Below are positions 44,058 through 51,287 of a DNA stretch of 64,000 bases, piece after piece; within the stretch, counting starts at the first letter, position 1, and the number at the start of each line of letters is the position of its first letter. The stretch comes from JAGPCK01 sp041675505 (lineage in GTDB: Bacteria > Bacteroidota > Bacteroidia > UKL13-3). The notes below the pieces were generated by a model. That model saw only the letters and a list, made by a program, of their open reading frames with translations. It searched no databases and was not told the origin of the DNA. A program made the translations under genes and the position numbers. The DNA is taken from NCBI GenBank assembly GCA_041675505.1, contig JBAYTR010000007.1, forward strand, positions 154,584-218,583, read 5' to 3'.

Positions 44058-44939
44058 TTATTGCTTATGTACGCCAACTTTTAATTTTCTGATATTGAAA
44101 TTTGGTTGGTCAATCAATTGCCTTTTTAAGCTGGAGTCATTACTGTTTTTCTGTGGGTTTATTTGATATAGATTAAAACACAGGCGCGTAAAGTAAATTA
44201 ATGATTTATTTTCACTCAAAGCGGCTTTTAATTTTGATTCAATAGAATTTAAGGCAAGTCTTTCTGGTTTCGTATATTGTTTGTCTTGAGGAAAAACAAT
44301 CTTAAAACAACTGTCTAGCTTTGCTATTGAATTGATGCGCTCACCAAGTTCGTATGATTTCTTGAATTGCAAAATACTATCCAGATGATTTAAGGAAAAT
44401 CGTTCAGAGTTTACCGATTGATTCAGAAACGCCTCGAGTCCATACATTTCACTTTCCATTGACTCTATTGGTGGTAGTCCATATGCAAAGCTGTTTGACA
44501 ATAACATGTCCAATGTTGAAAGATCATAAAACACTGAAAAATACCCTCGGTTTCTTGGTAAGCAATAGAATGTTCCGTTTTTATTGTCGCGTAGAACGGT
44601 ATAATCAGTTCCATGCGATGCCGCAAATTGAACTGAAAAAAGAGTGACACCAAGGCTATTAATATTTAAACTGTCCGTTTCAAGCTTGTAAATATGTGAA
44701 TGATAGTTTTCAGTATACTTGTTAAAAGTTGAGTCAAAAAATGTTTTTACTGAAACATATTCACCAGATTGTATGACATCATTCGGAATACTTCTGGTGC
44801 ATCCTGCAAATGATAGAATTAAAATTATAACAAGAGTGTTTCTTGATTCAAAACTCCTCCCACTGTCCGTGGTTGGCGTCCCCGCCAAACCACCACCGGG
44901 AGAGGGCTTGATCGGCAATTCGATAGCGGTTTCATTCAT
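44058..44939 (-). CDS. Orphan lipoprotein whose N-terminus is encoded by a REP element
   Basis: 293 residues from the first usable ATG (44939). The lipoprotein signal NTLVIILILSFAGC is convincing, with Cys near residue 48, but it is preceded by ~34 residues (MNETAIELPIKPSPGGGLAG...) of which GGGLAGTPTTDSG is the translated REP at 44864-44893. No ATG, GTG or TTG lies between REP and signal. So a REP insertion appears to have replaced or fused to the original start. The mature part is globular with many Ser and Asn (e.g. SQFAASHGTDYTVLRDNKNGTFYCLPRNRGYFS-like) and matches no family I know. Expression is uncertain. Confidence 0.55.
   Translation of the reverse strand: MNETAIELPIKPSPGGGLAGTPTTDSGRSFESRNTLVIILILSFAGCTRSIPNDVIQSGEYVSVKTFFDSTFNKYTENYHSHIYKLETDSLNINSLGVTLFSVQFAASHGTDYTVLRDNKNGTFYCLPRNRGYFSVFYDLSTLDMLLSNSFAYGLPPIESMESEMYGLEAFLNQSVNSERFSLNHLDSILQFKKSYELGERINSIAKLDSCFKIVFPQDKQYTKPERLALNSIESKLKAALSENKSLIYFTRLCFNLYQINPQKNSNDSSLKRQLIDQPNFNIRKLKVGVHKQ
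44864..44893 (+). repeat. REP hairpin (forward), inside a lipoprotein reading frame
   Basis: TGTCCGTGGTTGGCG, TCCC loop, CGCCAAACCAC, then CACCGGG. Same subfamily as 43560. Together with the inverted REP at 45113 it bounds a ~278-bp segment. Confidence 0.82.
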
Positions 44940-45112
44940 AGAACAAATATACTTTTTGCGTTTGGAAACCGCTGATAAGAAAAACAATACTCGTTGCAAC
45001 TTAGCGAAGCAATCTCATGAACAAAGTAAATAAAGGAGCGGAAAATTTTGGTTTCAAACAAACTAAAGTACCCACTATACAAACACGGACGAGTAAGAGT
45101 GGTAGATGTTCA

Positions 45113-45141
45113 GATGGTTGTCGAGGACGACAACCATGGAC
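45113..45141 (-). repeat. REP hairpin (inverted) with a compensated stem
   Basis: ATGGTTGTCG (45113-45122) pairs with CGACAACCAT (45127-45136), then GGACA. Compared with the RAYT right end, G-C in the stem has become T-A on both arms, so pairing is kept. Confidence 0.8.
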
Positions 45142-45238
45142 AATGAACAGAGTATGTTTATTCTCTTGTGAACTCTTTTCCTGATATTAATCCTCCCTTT
45201 AACTGACGGATATCAGTTTTTATAATTGCGCTGCTGTG

Positions 45239-45246
45239 TAATTTTG
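45239..45246 (+). promoter_or_regulatory. -7 box TAATTTTG of the DUF1566-like lipoprotein gene
   Basis: An exact TAnnTTTG match 35 bp before the ATG at 45282. The -33 region is T-rich but has no clear TTG. Confidence 0.55.
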
Positions 45247-45281
45247 TCTATCAAATTAGTATTAACCAAAACAAAACTTAT

Positions 45282-45848
45282 ATGAAAAAGCACATTACAC
45301 TTTCACTCCTGATGCTTGCCTTTAGTGCGCTCCTTTTCTCCGGTTGTGAAAAAGACAATAAAGATGACGGACCCAAATTCAAAATAGGTCAGGTGTATGG
45401 CGGGGGTTATGTTTTTTATGTGGACGATAGCGGTGAACACGGTTTCATTTGCGCACCTACCGATCAGGCAACAGCTATGGCTTGGTCCAACGGCAGCAAC
45501 ATCACCACAGGTGCTAACGGCCGCGATTACGGTGACGGAAAACTGAACACTGATAAAATTGTAACCGCGCAGGGCAACGGCAACTATGCAGCAAAAATTT
45601 GCAAAGACCTGGTGTTAAACGGATACAGCGATTGGTACTTACCTACCATGTCGGAGGCTTTTAGAATGTACTTCAACATGAAACTGATGAATGACATAGG
45701 AGACTTTGCCGCAGATGAAAAATACTGGAGCTCAACCGAAGCTACTCCCGACAGAGCTTTCTCACAGTTCGGAGAAGACGGTTACCTGCCTGAAGGTGGT
45801 TACTACAAAAGTTCGCTTTACCACGTAAGAGCCATACGCAGGTTTTAA
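45282..45848 (+). CDS. DUF1566-like (Lcl domain) lipoprotein
   Basis: 188 residues. Signal MKKHITLSLLMLAFSALLFSGC ends in a lipobox at Cys22. The mature domain shows the DUF1566/Lcl C-terminal pattern: GQVYGGGYVFYVDDSGEHGFICAP, AMAWSNG, GYSDWYLPTMSEAF, KYWSSTEA and a final YHVRAIRRF. This C-type-lectin-like fold is common on Bacteroidota surface proteins; its ligands are mostly unknown. It ends with its stop codon directly abutting that of the convergent gene. It has its own promoter. Confidence 0.87.
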   Translation: MKKHITLSLLMLAFSALLFSGCEKDNKDDGPKFKIGQVYGGGYVFYVDDSGEHGFICAPTDQATAMAWSNGSNITTGANGRDYGDGKLNTDKIVTAQGNGNYAAKICKDLVLNGYSDWYLPTMSEAFRMYFNMKLMNDIGDFAADEKYWSSTEATPDRAFSQFGEDGYLPEGGYYKSSLYHVRAIRRF

Positions 45849-46109
45849 TTACCAGCCCAGGCAACAACCCAAACCGGCCAGCACCATCAGCACGCCCAGT
45901 GTGGTGGCACCGTACATCACGTAGTGAAATGAAGGGTCGGAAAAACTGAGGGTAAGTGAAAAAAGGCAACTGCCTAAAAGAATAACTGCACCAACAGCTA
46001 CCAAAACAAAACCTTTGGAAAAACTACCTGAATTTTTCGTTGGTGAATTGGACTGAAAAGTAAACTCCTGTACGTTTTCAGAGGCGTTGCTGCTATTCAA
46101 ATTGCTCAT
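45849..46109 (-). CDS. Small two-helix membrane protein of unknown function
   Basis: 86 residues. A polar Ser/Asn-rich N-terminal region (1-32) is followed by two transmembrane helices (GFVLVAVGAVILLGSCLFSLTL and YVMYGATTLGVLMVLAGLGCCLGW). No named family recognised. Its stop codon touches the convergent gene's stop with no gap. Confidence 0.65.
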   Translation of the reverse strand: MSNLNSSNASENVQEFTFQSNSPTKNSGSFSKGFVLVAVGAVILLGSCLFSLTLSFSDPSFHYVMYGATTLGVLMVLAGLGCCLGW

Positions 46110-46256
46110 ATCAATGTCGGGTTTAAAGTGGTTTCGGTTAGCTAAAATAAAAACCCTCAGCAGAATAACAAGCGTTAGGGTGCAAAAAAAGTAACTACCT
46201 CAGCAGCGGGAGTTTGACCTGTTCACATTAAACCGCTGTTTTTACAGGAATATTAG

Positions 46257-46264
46257 TACCTTTG
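46257..46264 (+). promoter_or_regulatory. -7 box TACCTTTG of the tatA operon
   Basis: An exact TAnnTTTG match 20 bp before the ATG at 46285. The -33 element is a weak T-run about 20 bp further upstream. Confidence 0.6.
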
Positions 46265-46284
46265 ACAGCTTAAAAAATAGACAC

Positions 46285-46503
46285 ATGCAACTGCTTAATA
46301 CATTGCTCATCAGTATGCCCGGAGGTGGAGAGTGGATATTCATCATTTTGGCCATTATTCTTTTGTTTGGCGGAAAGAAAATTCCTGAGCTTATGCGCGG
46401 CATAGGCCAAGGCGTTCGAGAGTTCAACGATGCTAAAAAAAGCGTTAAAACTCAGATTGAAGAAGGAATGAAAGAGAAGGACAAAAAGGAAGAAGCTAAA
46501 TAG
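46285..46503 (+). CDS. tatA: Twin-arginine translocase subunit TatA/TatE
   Basis: 72 residues. One N-terminal transmembrane helix (GGGEWIFIILAIILLFGGKKIPELMRGIG) with the FGxKKxPEL hinge, an amphipathic helix (VREFNDAKKSV), and a charged tail ending EKDKKEEAK. TatA oligomers form the pathway for folded proteins across the inner membrane. No tatC is in the window. It starts an apparent operon with gatA 23 bp downstream. Confidence 0.94.
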   Translation: MQLLNTLLISMPGGGEWIFIILAIILLFGGKKIPELMRGIGQGVREFNDAKKSVKTQIEEGMKEKDKKEEAK

Positions 46504-46526
46504 TTTTTACCTAAAGCAGTAACTAG

Positions 46527-47957
46527 TTGAGAGCATACAATCGTACAACACACATTCTGGAGGATATCCGGGAGGGCAAACTTACGTTACCCGAGTTGGT
46601 GCGCTACTATTTGGGGCGCATAGAAGAGAAAAAACACCTTAATGCCTTTCTTGAAGTGTTTGGCGAAGAGGCTTTGAAAGAAGCGGAACGCGTACAACAA
46701 AAAATACAGCAAGGCTCCGCAGGCAAACTGGCCGGTATGGTTATTTCACTCAAAGACAACATTTGTTACAAAGGACATAAGATTACCGCCTCTTCAAAAA
46801 TTCTCGGCAACTTTGAATCTTTGTATTCCGCTACGGTTACTGAACGTTTACTGGCAGAAGATGCCATTGTTATCGGACGTGCGAACTGCGATGAGTTTGC
46901 TATGGGTGCTTCCAATGAAAACTCTGCATTCGGCAATGTGCTCAACGACCTGGACAATACCCGTGTACCGGGCGGTTCATCGGGTGGTGCTGCAGTATCA
47001 GTTCAGGCCGATATGTGTTTGGCAGCGCTGGGTTCTGATACCGGAGGTTCTATTCGCCAACCGGCTGCTTTTTGTGGCTTGTATGGTTTTAAACCAACGT
47101 ACGGAAGAGTTTCCCGCTACGGATTAATTGCTTATGCTTCCTCGTTTGACCAGATAGGCCCCATCACCAAAAGTGCTGAGGACATGGCCCTGCTGATGGA
47201 GGTAATTGCCGGAGCAGATGAACACGATGCTACTTCTTCACGTCAACCTGTTGAATCCTACACCGCAGGTTTAACCTCAACTAAAAAATACCGCTTTGCT
47301 TACCTGAAAGAAATGGTGGAAAGCGAAGGATTAGATCCTGAAATAAAACAACACACACTGGCCACCATTGATGCCCTGCGTAAAGACGGGCACACCGTGG
47401 AAGAAGCCGGTTTTCCTTACTTAGACTACCTAGTGCCCATTTACTACGTGCTCACCACCGCTGAAGCATCGAGCAATCTGGGTCGCTTTTCAGGCTTGCA
47501 TTACGGATACCGCAGTGCCGCTGCTACCGACATGGAAAGCTCATTCAGAAAATCGCGCAGCGAGGGTTTTGGCGCTGAAGTAAAACGCAGAATTATGCTG
47601 GGTACTTTAGTACTGAGTGCTGAACATTACGATGCCTACTACACCAAAGGACTTAAGGCAAGGCAAATTGTAAAAAAGGCCACCGAAAAATTACTGGAAC
47701 AATACGACTTTTTATTGGTGCCCACCACGCCAACACCTGCTTTTAAAATTGGCGAAAAATCAGCCAACCCGGTGGCCATGTACCTGGCCGATATATATAC
47801 CGTACAGGCTAACATCAGCGGACATCCCGCCATATCTGTACCTACCGGAAAACACAGCAACGGCATGCCTTTCGGTTTGCAGTTAATGGGGCGTCATTTT
47901 GAAGAAGCACAATTATTGGCCGGAGCACAATTACTCATAAAAATGTCGAACGCTTAA
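46527..47957 (+). CDS. gatA: Glutamyl-tRNA(Gln)/aspartyl-tRNA(Asn) amidotransferase subunit A
   Basis: 476 residues, full length. The amidase catalytic triad is intact: Lys in VISLKDNICYKG, and the cis-Ser and Ser nucleophile in GGSSGGAAVSVQADMCLAALGSDTGGSIRQPAAFCG. GatA releases ammonia from glutamine to convert misacylated Glu-tRNA(Gln) or Asp-tRNA(Asn). The start is odd: an in-frame stop (TAG, 46524) directly precedes TTG at 46527, and no ATG or GTG follows for about 25 codons, so TTG is the likely start. gatB and gatC are not nearby. It lies 23 bp after tatA and 7 bp before the next gene. Confidence 0.94.
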   Translation: MRAYNRTTHILEDIREGKLTLPELVRYYLGRIEEKKHLNAFLEVFGEEALKEAERVQQKIQQGSAGKLAGMVISLKDNICYKGHKITASSKILGNFESLYSATVTERLLAEDAIVIGRANCDEFAMGASNENSAFGNVLNDLDNTRVPGGSSGGAAVSVQADMCLAALGSDTGGSIRQPAAFCGLYGFKPTYGRVSRYGLIAYASSFDQIGPITKSAEDMALLMEVIAGADEHDATSSRQPVESYTAGLTSTKKYRFAYLKEMVESEGLDPEIKQHTLATIDALRKDGHTVEEAGFPYLDYLVPIYYVLTTAEASSNLGRFSGLHYGYRSAAATDMESSFRKSRSEGFGAEVKRRIMLGTLVLSAEHYDAYYTKGLKARQIVKKATEKLLEQYDFLLVPTTPTPAFKIGEKSANPVAMYLADIYTVQANISGHPAISVPTGKHSNGMPFGLQLMGRHFEEAQLLAGAQLLIKMSNA

Positions 47958-47964
47958 ATAAGAC

Positions 47965-49245
47965 ATGAAGCAAATTAAATTTATCTCCGCATTACTTGTT
48001 GTTCTGTTTATCTCCATAGCCTTTCAAGCTAAGGCCGATAACGAAGATCAGTTATATGCCCAACGCCTCAGCTCCTTAAAATCACCCATAGAACTCACTT
48101 ACAACGATGCGGTAAGAAAACACATTGACCACTACCTGAGCGACCCGCAAAAAACAGCCGACTTGCTGGGCAAGTGTCAGTTGATTTTCCCTTCCATGGA
48201 AAAAATTCTGCGCGACAATAAATTACCTATTGAATTAAAATACCTTGTGGTAGCTGCTTCAGGTGCCAACAATGAGTTAGTGGCCACCACAGGCGCAACT
48301 GGCTACTGGCGCATGATGTACAACGTGGCCCGTACGTATGGATTAAAAATCAATTCGTTTCTTGATGAGCGCAAAGATCCTGTTCGTTCTACACAAGCTG
48401 CTGCTTCTTACCTTAAAGATTTAAACGGCATATACAACAACTGGCAACTATCGCTGGCCGCTTATGCCAACACTCCGGCTATTCTTAACAAGTCCATTCG
48501 CCAAAGCGGATACAAAATGAATTACTGGGATGTATACCCAACCCTGCCCGCTGAAACCAAAGAGTTTATTCCTGAATTTATTGCTTCTGCCTACATCTTT
48601 AACTTTTTCAGAGAACACGGCATTACACCTCACAAACATGATTTGCTGATGGCCTACGACACCGTTACGGTAAACAAGTGGCTGTCGTTTGAGCAAATTT
48701 CTTCGGCACTCTCTATTCCGGTGGGTGACCTGAGAGAACTTAACCCCATCTTCAAAAAAGATGTGGTGCCCCTGGGTGTTCCGCCATACGTAATTAAGTT
48801 GCCTAAAGGAAAAGTTAAAAACTGGGGGCGCCTCAAGGACTCTACCTACAACTACGTTCCGCGCCCGGTAGATATGTCCCCGCGCATTACCCAAAAAGAA
48901 GAACCTAAGCCGGAAGTAAAACCGGAAGAAACTACTCAGAAAAACACCGAGAATACCGCAGAGCCGGACAAAGAGGAAGAGAAAAAAACGGACAAAAAAG
49001 AAACGCCTGCCTTCAACAAAAAACGCATTAACTACGCTGTAAAATCGGGAGATGTGTTGGGCGATATTGCCGACTGGTACGATGTAACTCCGGCCCAGAT
49101 AAAATCCTGGAACAAACTTCGGTCAACCAAAATACGCAGTGGTCAAAAACTGATTGTATGGGTACCCACACCCAAGTTTGCCTACTACAGCCGCATCAAC
49201 GGCATGAGCCGCGCACAAAAAAAATCACTGAAGAAAAAAGATTAA
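47965..49245 (+). CDS. MltD-like SLT/LysM protein lacking the catalytic glutamate
   Basis: 426 residues. A signal peptide (FISALLVVLFISIAFQAKA) precedes an SLT domain of the MltD type: LPIELKYLVV, GATGYWRMM, LDERKDPVRSTQAAASYLKDL, NYWDVYPTLPAETKEFIPEFIA. In active MltD proteins the first motif reads YLPVIESALNP with Glu as the only catalytic residue. Here it is YLVVAASGANN, with Ala at that place (about residue 98), and the AYNxGPG motif is AYANTPA. A weak LysM-like segment (~230-275) and a good C-terminal LysM (YAVKSGDVLGDIADWYDVTP...) would still bind peptidoglycan. Binding without cleavage is inferred. It is in the tatA-gatA operon. Confidence 0.88.
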   Translation: MKQIKFISALLVVLFISIAFQAKADNEDQLYAQRLSSLKSPIELTYNDAVRKHIDHYLSDPQKTADLLGKCQLIFPSMEKILRDNKLPIELKYLVVAASGANNELVATTGATGYWRMMYNVARTYGLKINSFLDERKDPVRSTQAAASYLKDLNGIYNNWQLSLAAYANTPAILNKSIRQSGYKMNYWDVYPTLPAETKEFIPEFIASAYIFNFFREHGITPHKHDLLMAYDTVTVNKWLSFEQISSALSIPVGDLRELNPIFKKDVVPLGVPPYVIKLPKGKVKNWGRLKDSTYNYVPRPVDMSPRITQKEEPKPEVKPEETTQKNTENTAEPDKEEEKKTDKKETPAFNKKRINYAVKSGDVLGDIADWYDVTPAQIKSWNKLRSTKIRSGQKLIVWVPTPKFAYYSRINGMSRAQKKSLKKKD

Positions 49246-49255
49246 GTCGGCAGCC

Positions 49256-50800
49256 ATGAGCGATGACGGCAACAACAGCATTCACCCCAAGAAAATATTT
49301 TTTCTGCTGTTGTACATTCATGCCTTTCTGTTGCTTTTTGCTTTGCTGATACCCGAAGGTGGCTTGCGCATTTCGGATACCTTCACGTTTAAGTTTGTGG
49401 CCTTGCACAACGTGTTCGAAAAGAAAAACAACCAACCCAAAGACATCAAACAAATTGTATCCTCGGTAGTGTTGGATACACTTACCACAGAACAAGCTAC
49501 TATTGAACCCACACTTGCCGACAGCAACATACGAGACACCGTTGCACAACCCCTCATCATCAACAGCGGCACCGAACTGACTAATTTTTTTGAAGCACTT
49601 TCTACGTGCGAGCAAGACAAATCTGCTTTGAGCATTGCTTACTATGGCGATTCACAAGTGGAAGGCGACCGCTTCTCTGACTACCTGCGCAACCGTTTGC
49701 AAAAACAATTTGGCGGGGGCGGACCCGGCATAGTAACGCCTATTGATATCTCCAACATGCGCATCACCGTGCAACAAGCTGAAAGTAAAGAGTGGACCAA
49801 GATTGCCTGCTTTGGTTACCCGTTGGGCAAATTGGAAGGTGCACGCTTCGGTATGTCGGGTGCCTTGTACCGTTACTACAACGGGTACTACGTTACCTCG
49901 CGTGTACCCAAAGATTCTACGGGCGTTGACAGCATTACCAAACGTACGTGGGTAAGCAGCCACAGCAACCCGTGGTTGTCGTTCAAAAAAAGTAGGCTCT
50001 CGTATGCCAGTGTAAAAAAATACAGTGCCGCTACCCTGTGGTACACCGCCAACAAAGAAACACCTGTAAAAATTCAGCGTGACGGAAGTTCTGTTGTTGA
50101 CACGTTATATCCTGCATCCACCGGAACACGTAGTTGGAAAGTGTCTGACAGCACAGGACACATACGCATCACCTTCTTGTCTCCGGGGGCTGATGTAATT
50201 GGTTTGGCCTTGGATGAACCCGAGGGTGTTCACGTAGATAATTTCTCCATGCGGGGCAGCTCCGGTACCGACTTCTCCCGCCTGAACGGGGCATACCTGG
50301 CCGAGCAACACCGCTTGCGCGGCACTAAATTACTGGTGCTGCAGTTTGGCGTTAACGTGGTCCCGTATGTAGACGACAGCACCGAGGTGGTGTTTTACGA
50401 ACGCAGCTTTTTACAACAACTGCAATTGCTTAAACGACAGTTGCCTGAGGTGAGTATTTTAGTAGTGGGTACAACCGACATCAGCACCAAAGAAGGAACA
50501 GCGTACGTAACTTACCCGTACCTCGAACAAATTCGTGATGCACAAAAACGTGCTGCACAACAAGCCAACTGTGCTTTTTGGGATGCTTACGCAGCTATGG
50601 GCGGAAAAAACTCTATGCCCTCGTGGGTGTTTAACCAACCTCCTTTGGCGGCCAAAGATTTTACACACCTCTCCTCTCGCGGGGCGAATGTTTTAGCCCA
50701 GTTGCTCCACGAGGCGCTGATGAACGAATACTACAAATTTAAACGGAAAAACAGGCTGAAGCCTACTGCACATAACGTTTCTGAAACACTAAAAAATTAG
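49256..50800 (+). CDS. SGNH/GDSL hydrolase family protein with N-terminal membrane anchor
   Basis: 514 residues. One N-terminal helix (IFFLLLYIHAFLLLFALLIP) anchors the protein, with the rest in the periplasm. SGNH blocks are present: ALSIAYYGDSQVEGDR (Ser nucleophile in GDSQ), the GVN block in LVLQFGVNVVP, and the C-terminal DFTH Asp/His pair in AAKDFTHLSSRGANVL. A beta-rich insertion separates blocks I and III. Such proteins act as acyl esterases or O-acetyltransferases on polysaccharides, including peptidoglycan. Its place 10 bp after the MltD-like gene favours a cell-wall substrate. There is no MBOAT partner next to it. The 3' end overlaps the convergent gtrA-like gene by 38 bp. Confidence 0.85.
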   Translation: MSDDGNNSIHPKKIFFLLLYIHAFLLLFALLIPEGGLRISDTFTFKFVALHNVFEKKNNQPKDIKQIVSSVVLDTLTTEQATIEPTLADSNIRDTVAQPLIINSGTELTNFFEALSTCEQDKSALSIAYYGDSQVEGDRFSDYLRNRLQKQFGGGGPGIVTPIDISNMRITVQQAESKEWTKIACFGYPLGKLEGARFGMSGALYRYYNGYYVTSRVPKDSTGVDSITKRTWVSSHSNPWLSFKKSRLSYASVKKYSAATLWYTANKETPVKIQRDGSSVVDTLYPASTGTRSWKVSDSTGHIRITFLSPGADVIGLALDEPEGVHVDNFSMRGSSGTDFSRLNGAYLAEQHRLRGTKLLVLQFGVNVVPYVDDSTEVVFYERSFLQQLQLLKRQLPEVSILVVGTTDISTKEGTAYVTYPYLEQIRDAQKRAAQQANCAFWDAYAAMGGKNSMPSWVFNQPPLAAKDFTHLSSRGANVLAQLLHEALMNEYYKFKRKNRLKPTAHNVSETLKN

Positions 50801-51266
50801 TGCCCGCAAAATTTGTGCTGGCAGAAAAACCCGTAGCAATAATTTTAGAAATAAACGGATCGGAGATGTACGGATATGCCCGACACCATTCAACCAGTGC
50901 ATACAAAATAAACTGATTGAGCAAAAACGAAAACACGTACACCATGGCATAGCCGATGAAATAGTTACGTGAATGGTCGACCTGTGTTTTGAACGTCCAC
51001 TTTTTGTTGATGGGGTAACCCACGGCTATACCGGTTATATCACCCACTACTGAAAACAGAATGTAAAAAGGCAACACGCTTAAAAAAATCTCGTCCAGCT
51101 GGTGCCCGAAACTGAGGAACGACTTACACAACAAAATGTACATGAGGTAACTGGCCATAAATGCGGTGGCCCCTACTACTCCGAACTTAATGAGTTTTTT
51201 GAGTCTGCGGTTTTGAATGTATTTTCTGGCTATGTGAATCAATGGACGATTTTTGAGCAGCGACAA
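50763..51266 (-). CDS. GtrA-like membrane protein
   Basis: 167 residues with four transmembrane helices. The GtrA pattern is clear: LIKFGVVGATAFMASYLMYILL, then GYPINKKWTF, and GTNFLVFQKRY after the last helix. GtrA proteins are thought to flip or present lipid-linked sugars for O-antigen or teichoic acid glycosylation. It starts 21 bp after the helicase gene and is probably cotranscribed, although the functions seem unrelated. Its 3' end overlaps the convergent SGNH hydrolase gene. Confidence 0.88.
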   Translation of the reverse strand: MSLLKNRPLIHIARKYIQNRRLKKLIKFGVVGATAFMASYLMYILLCKSFLSFGHQLDEIFLSVLPFYILFSVVGDITGIAVGYPINKKWTFKTQVDHSRNYFIGYAMVYVFSFLLNQFILYALVEWCRAYPYISDPFISKIIATGFSASTNFAGTNFLVFQKRYVQ

Positions 51267-51287
51267 AAATATTCTTTTTTGCCGTAC

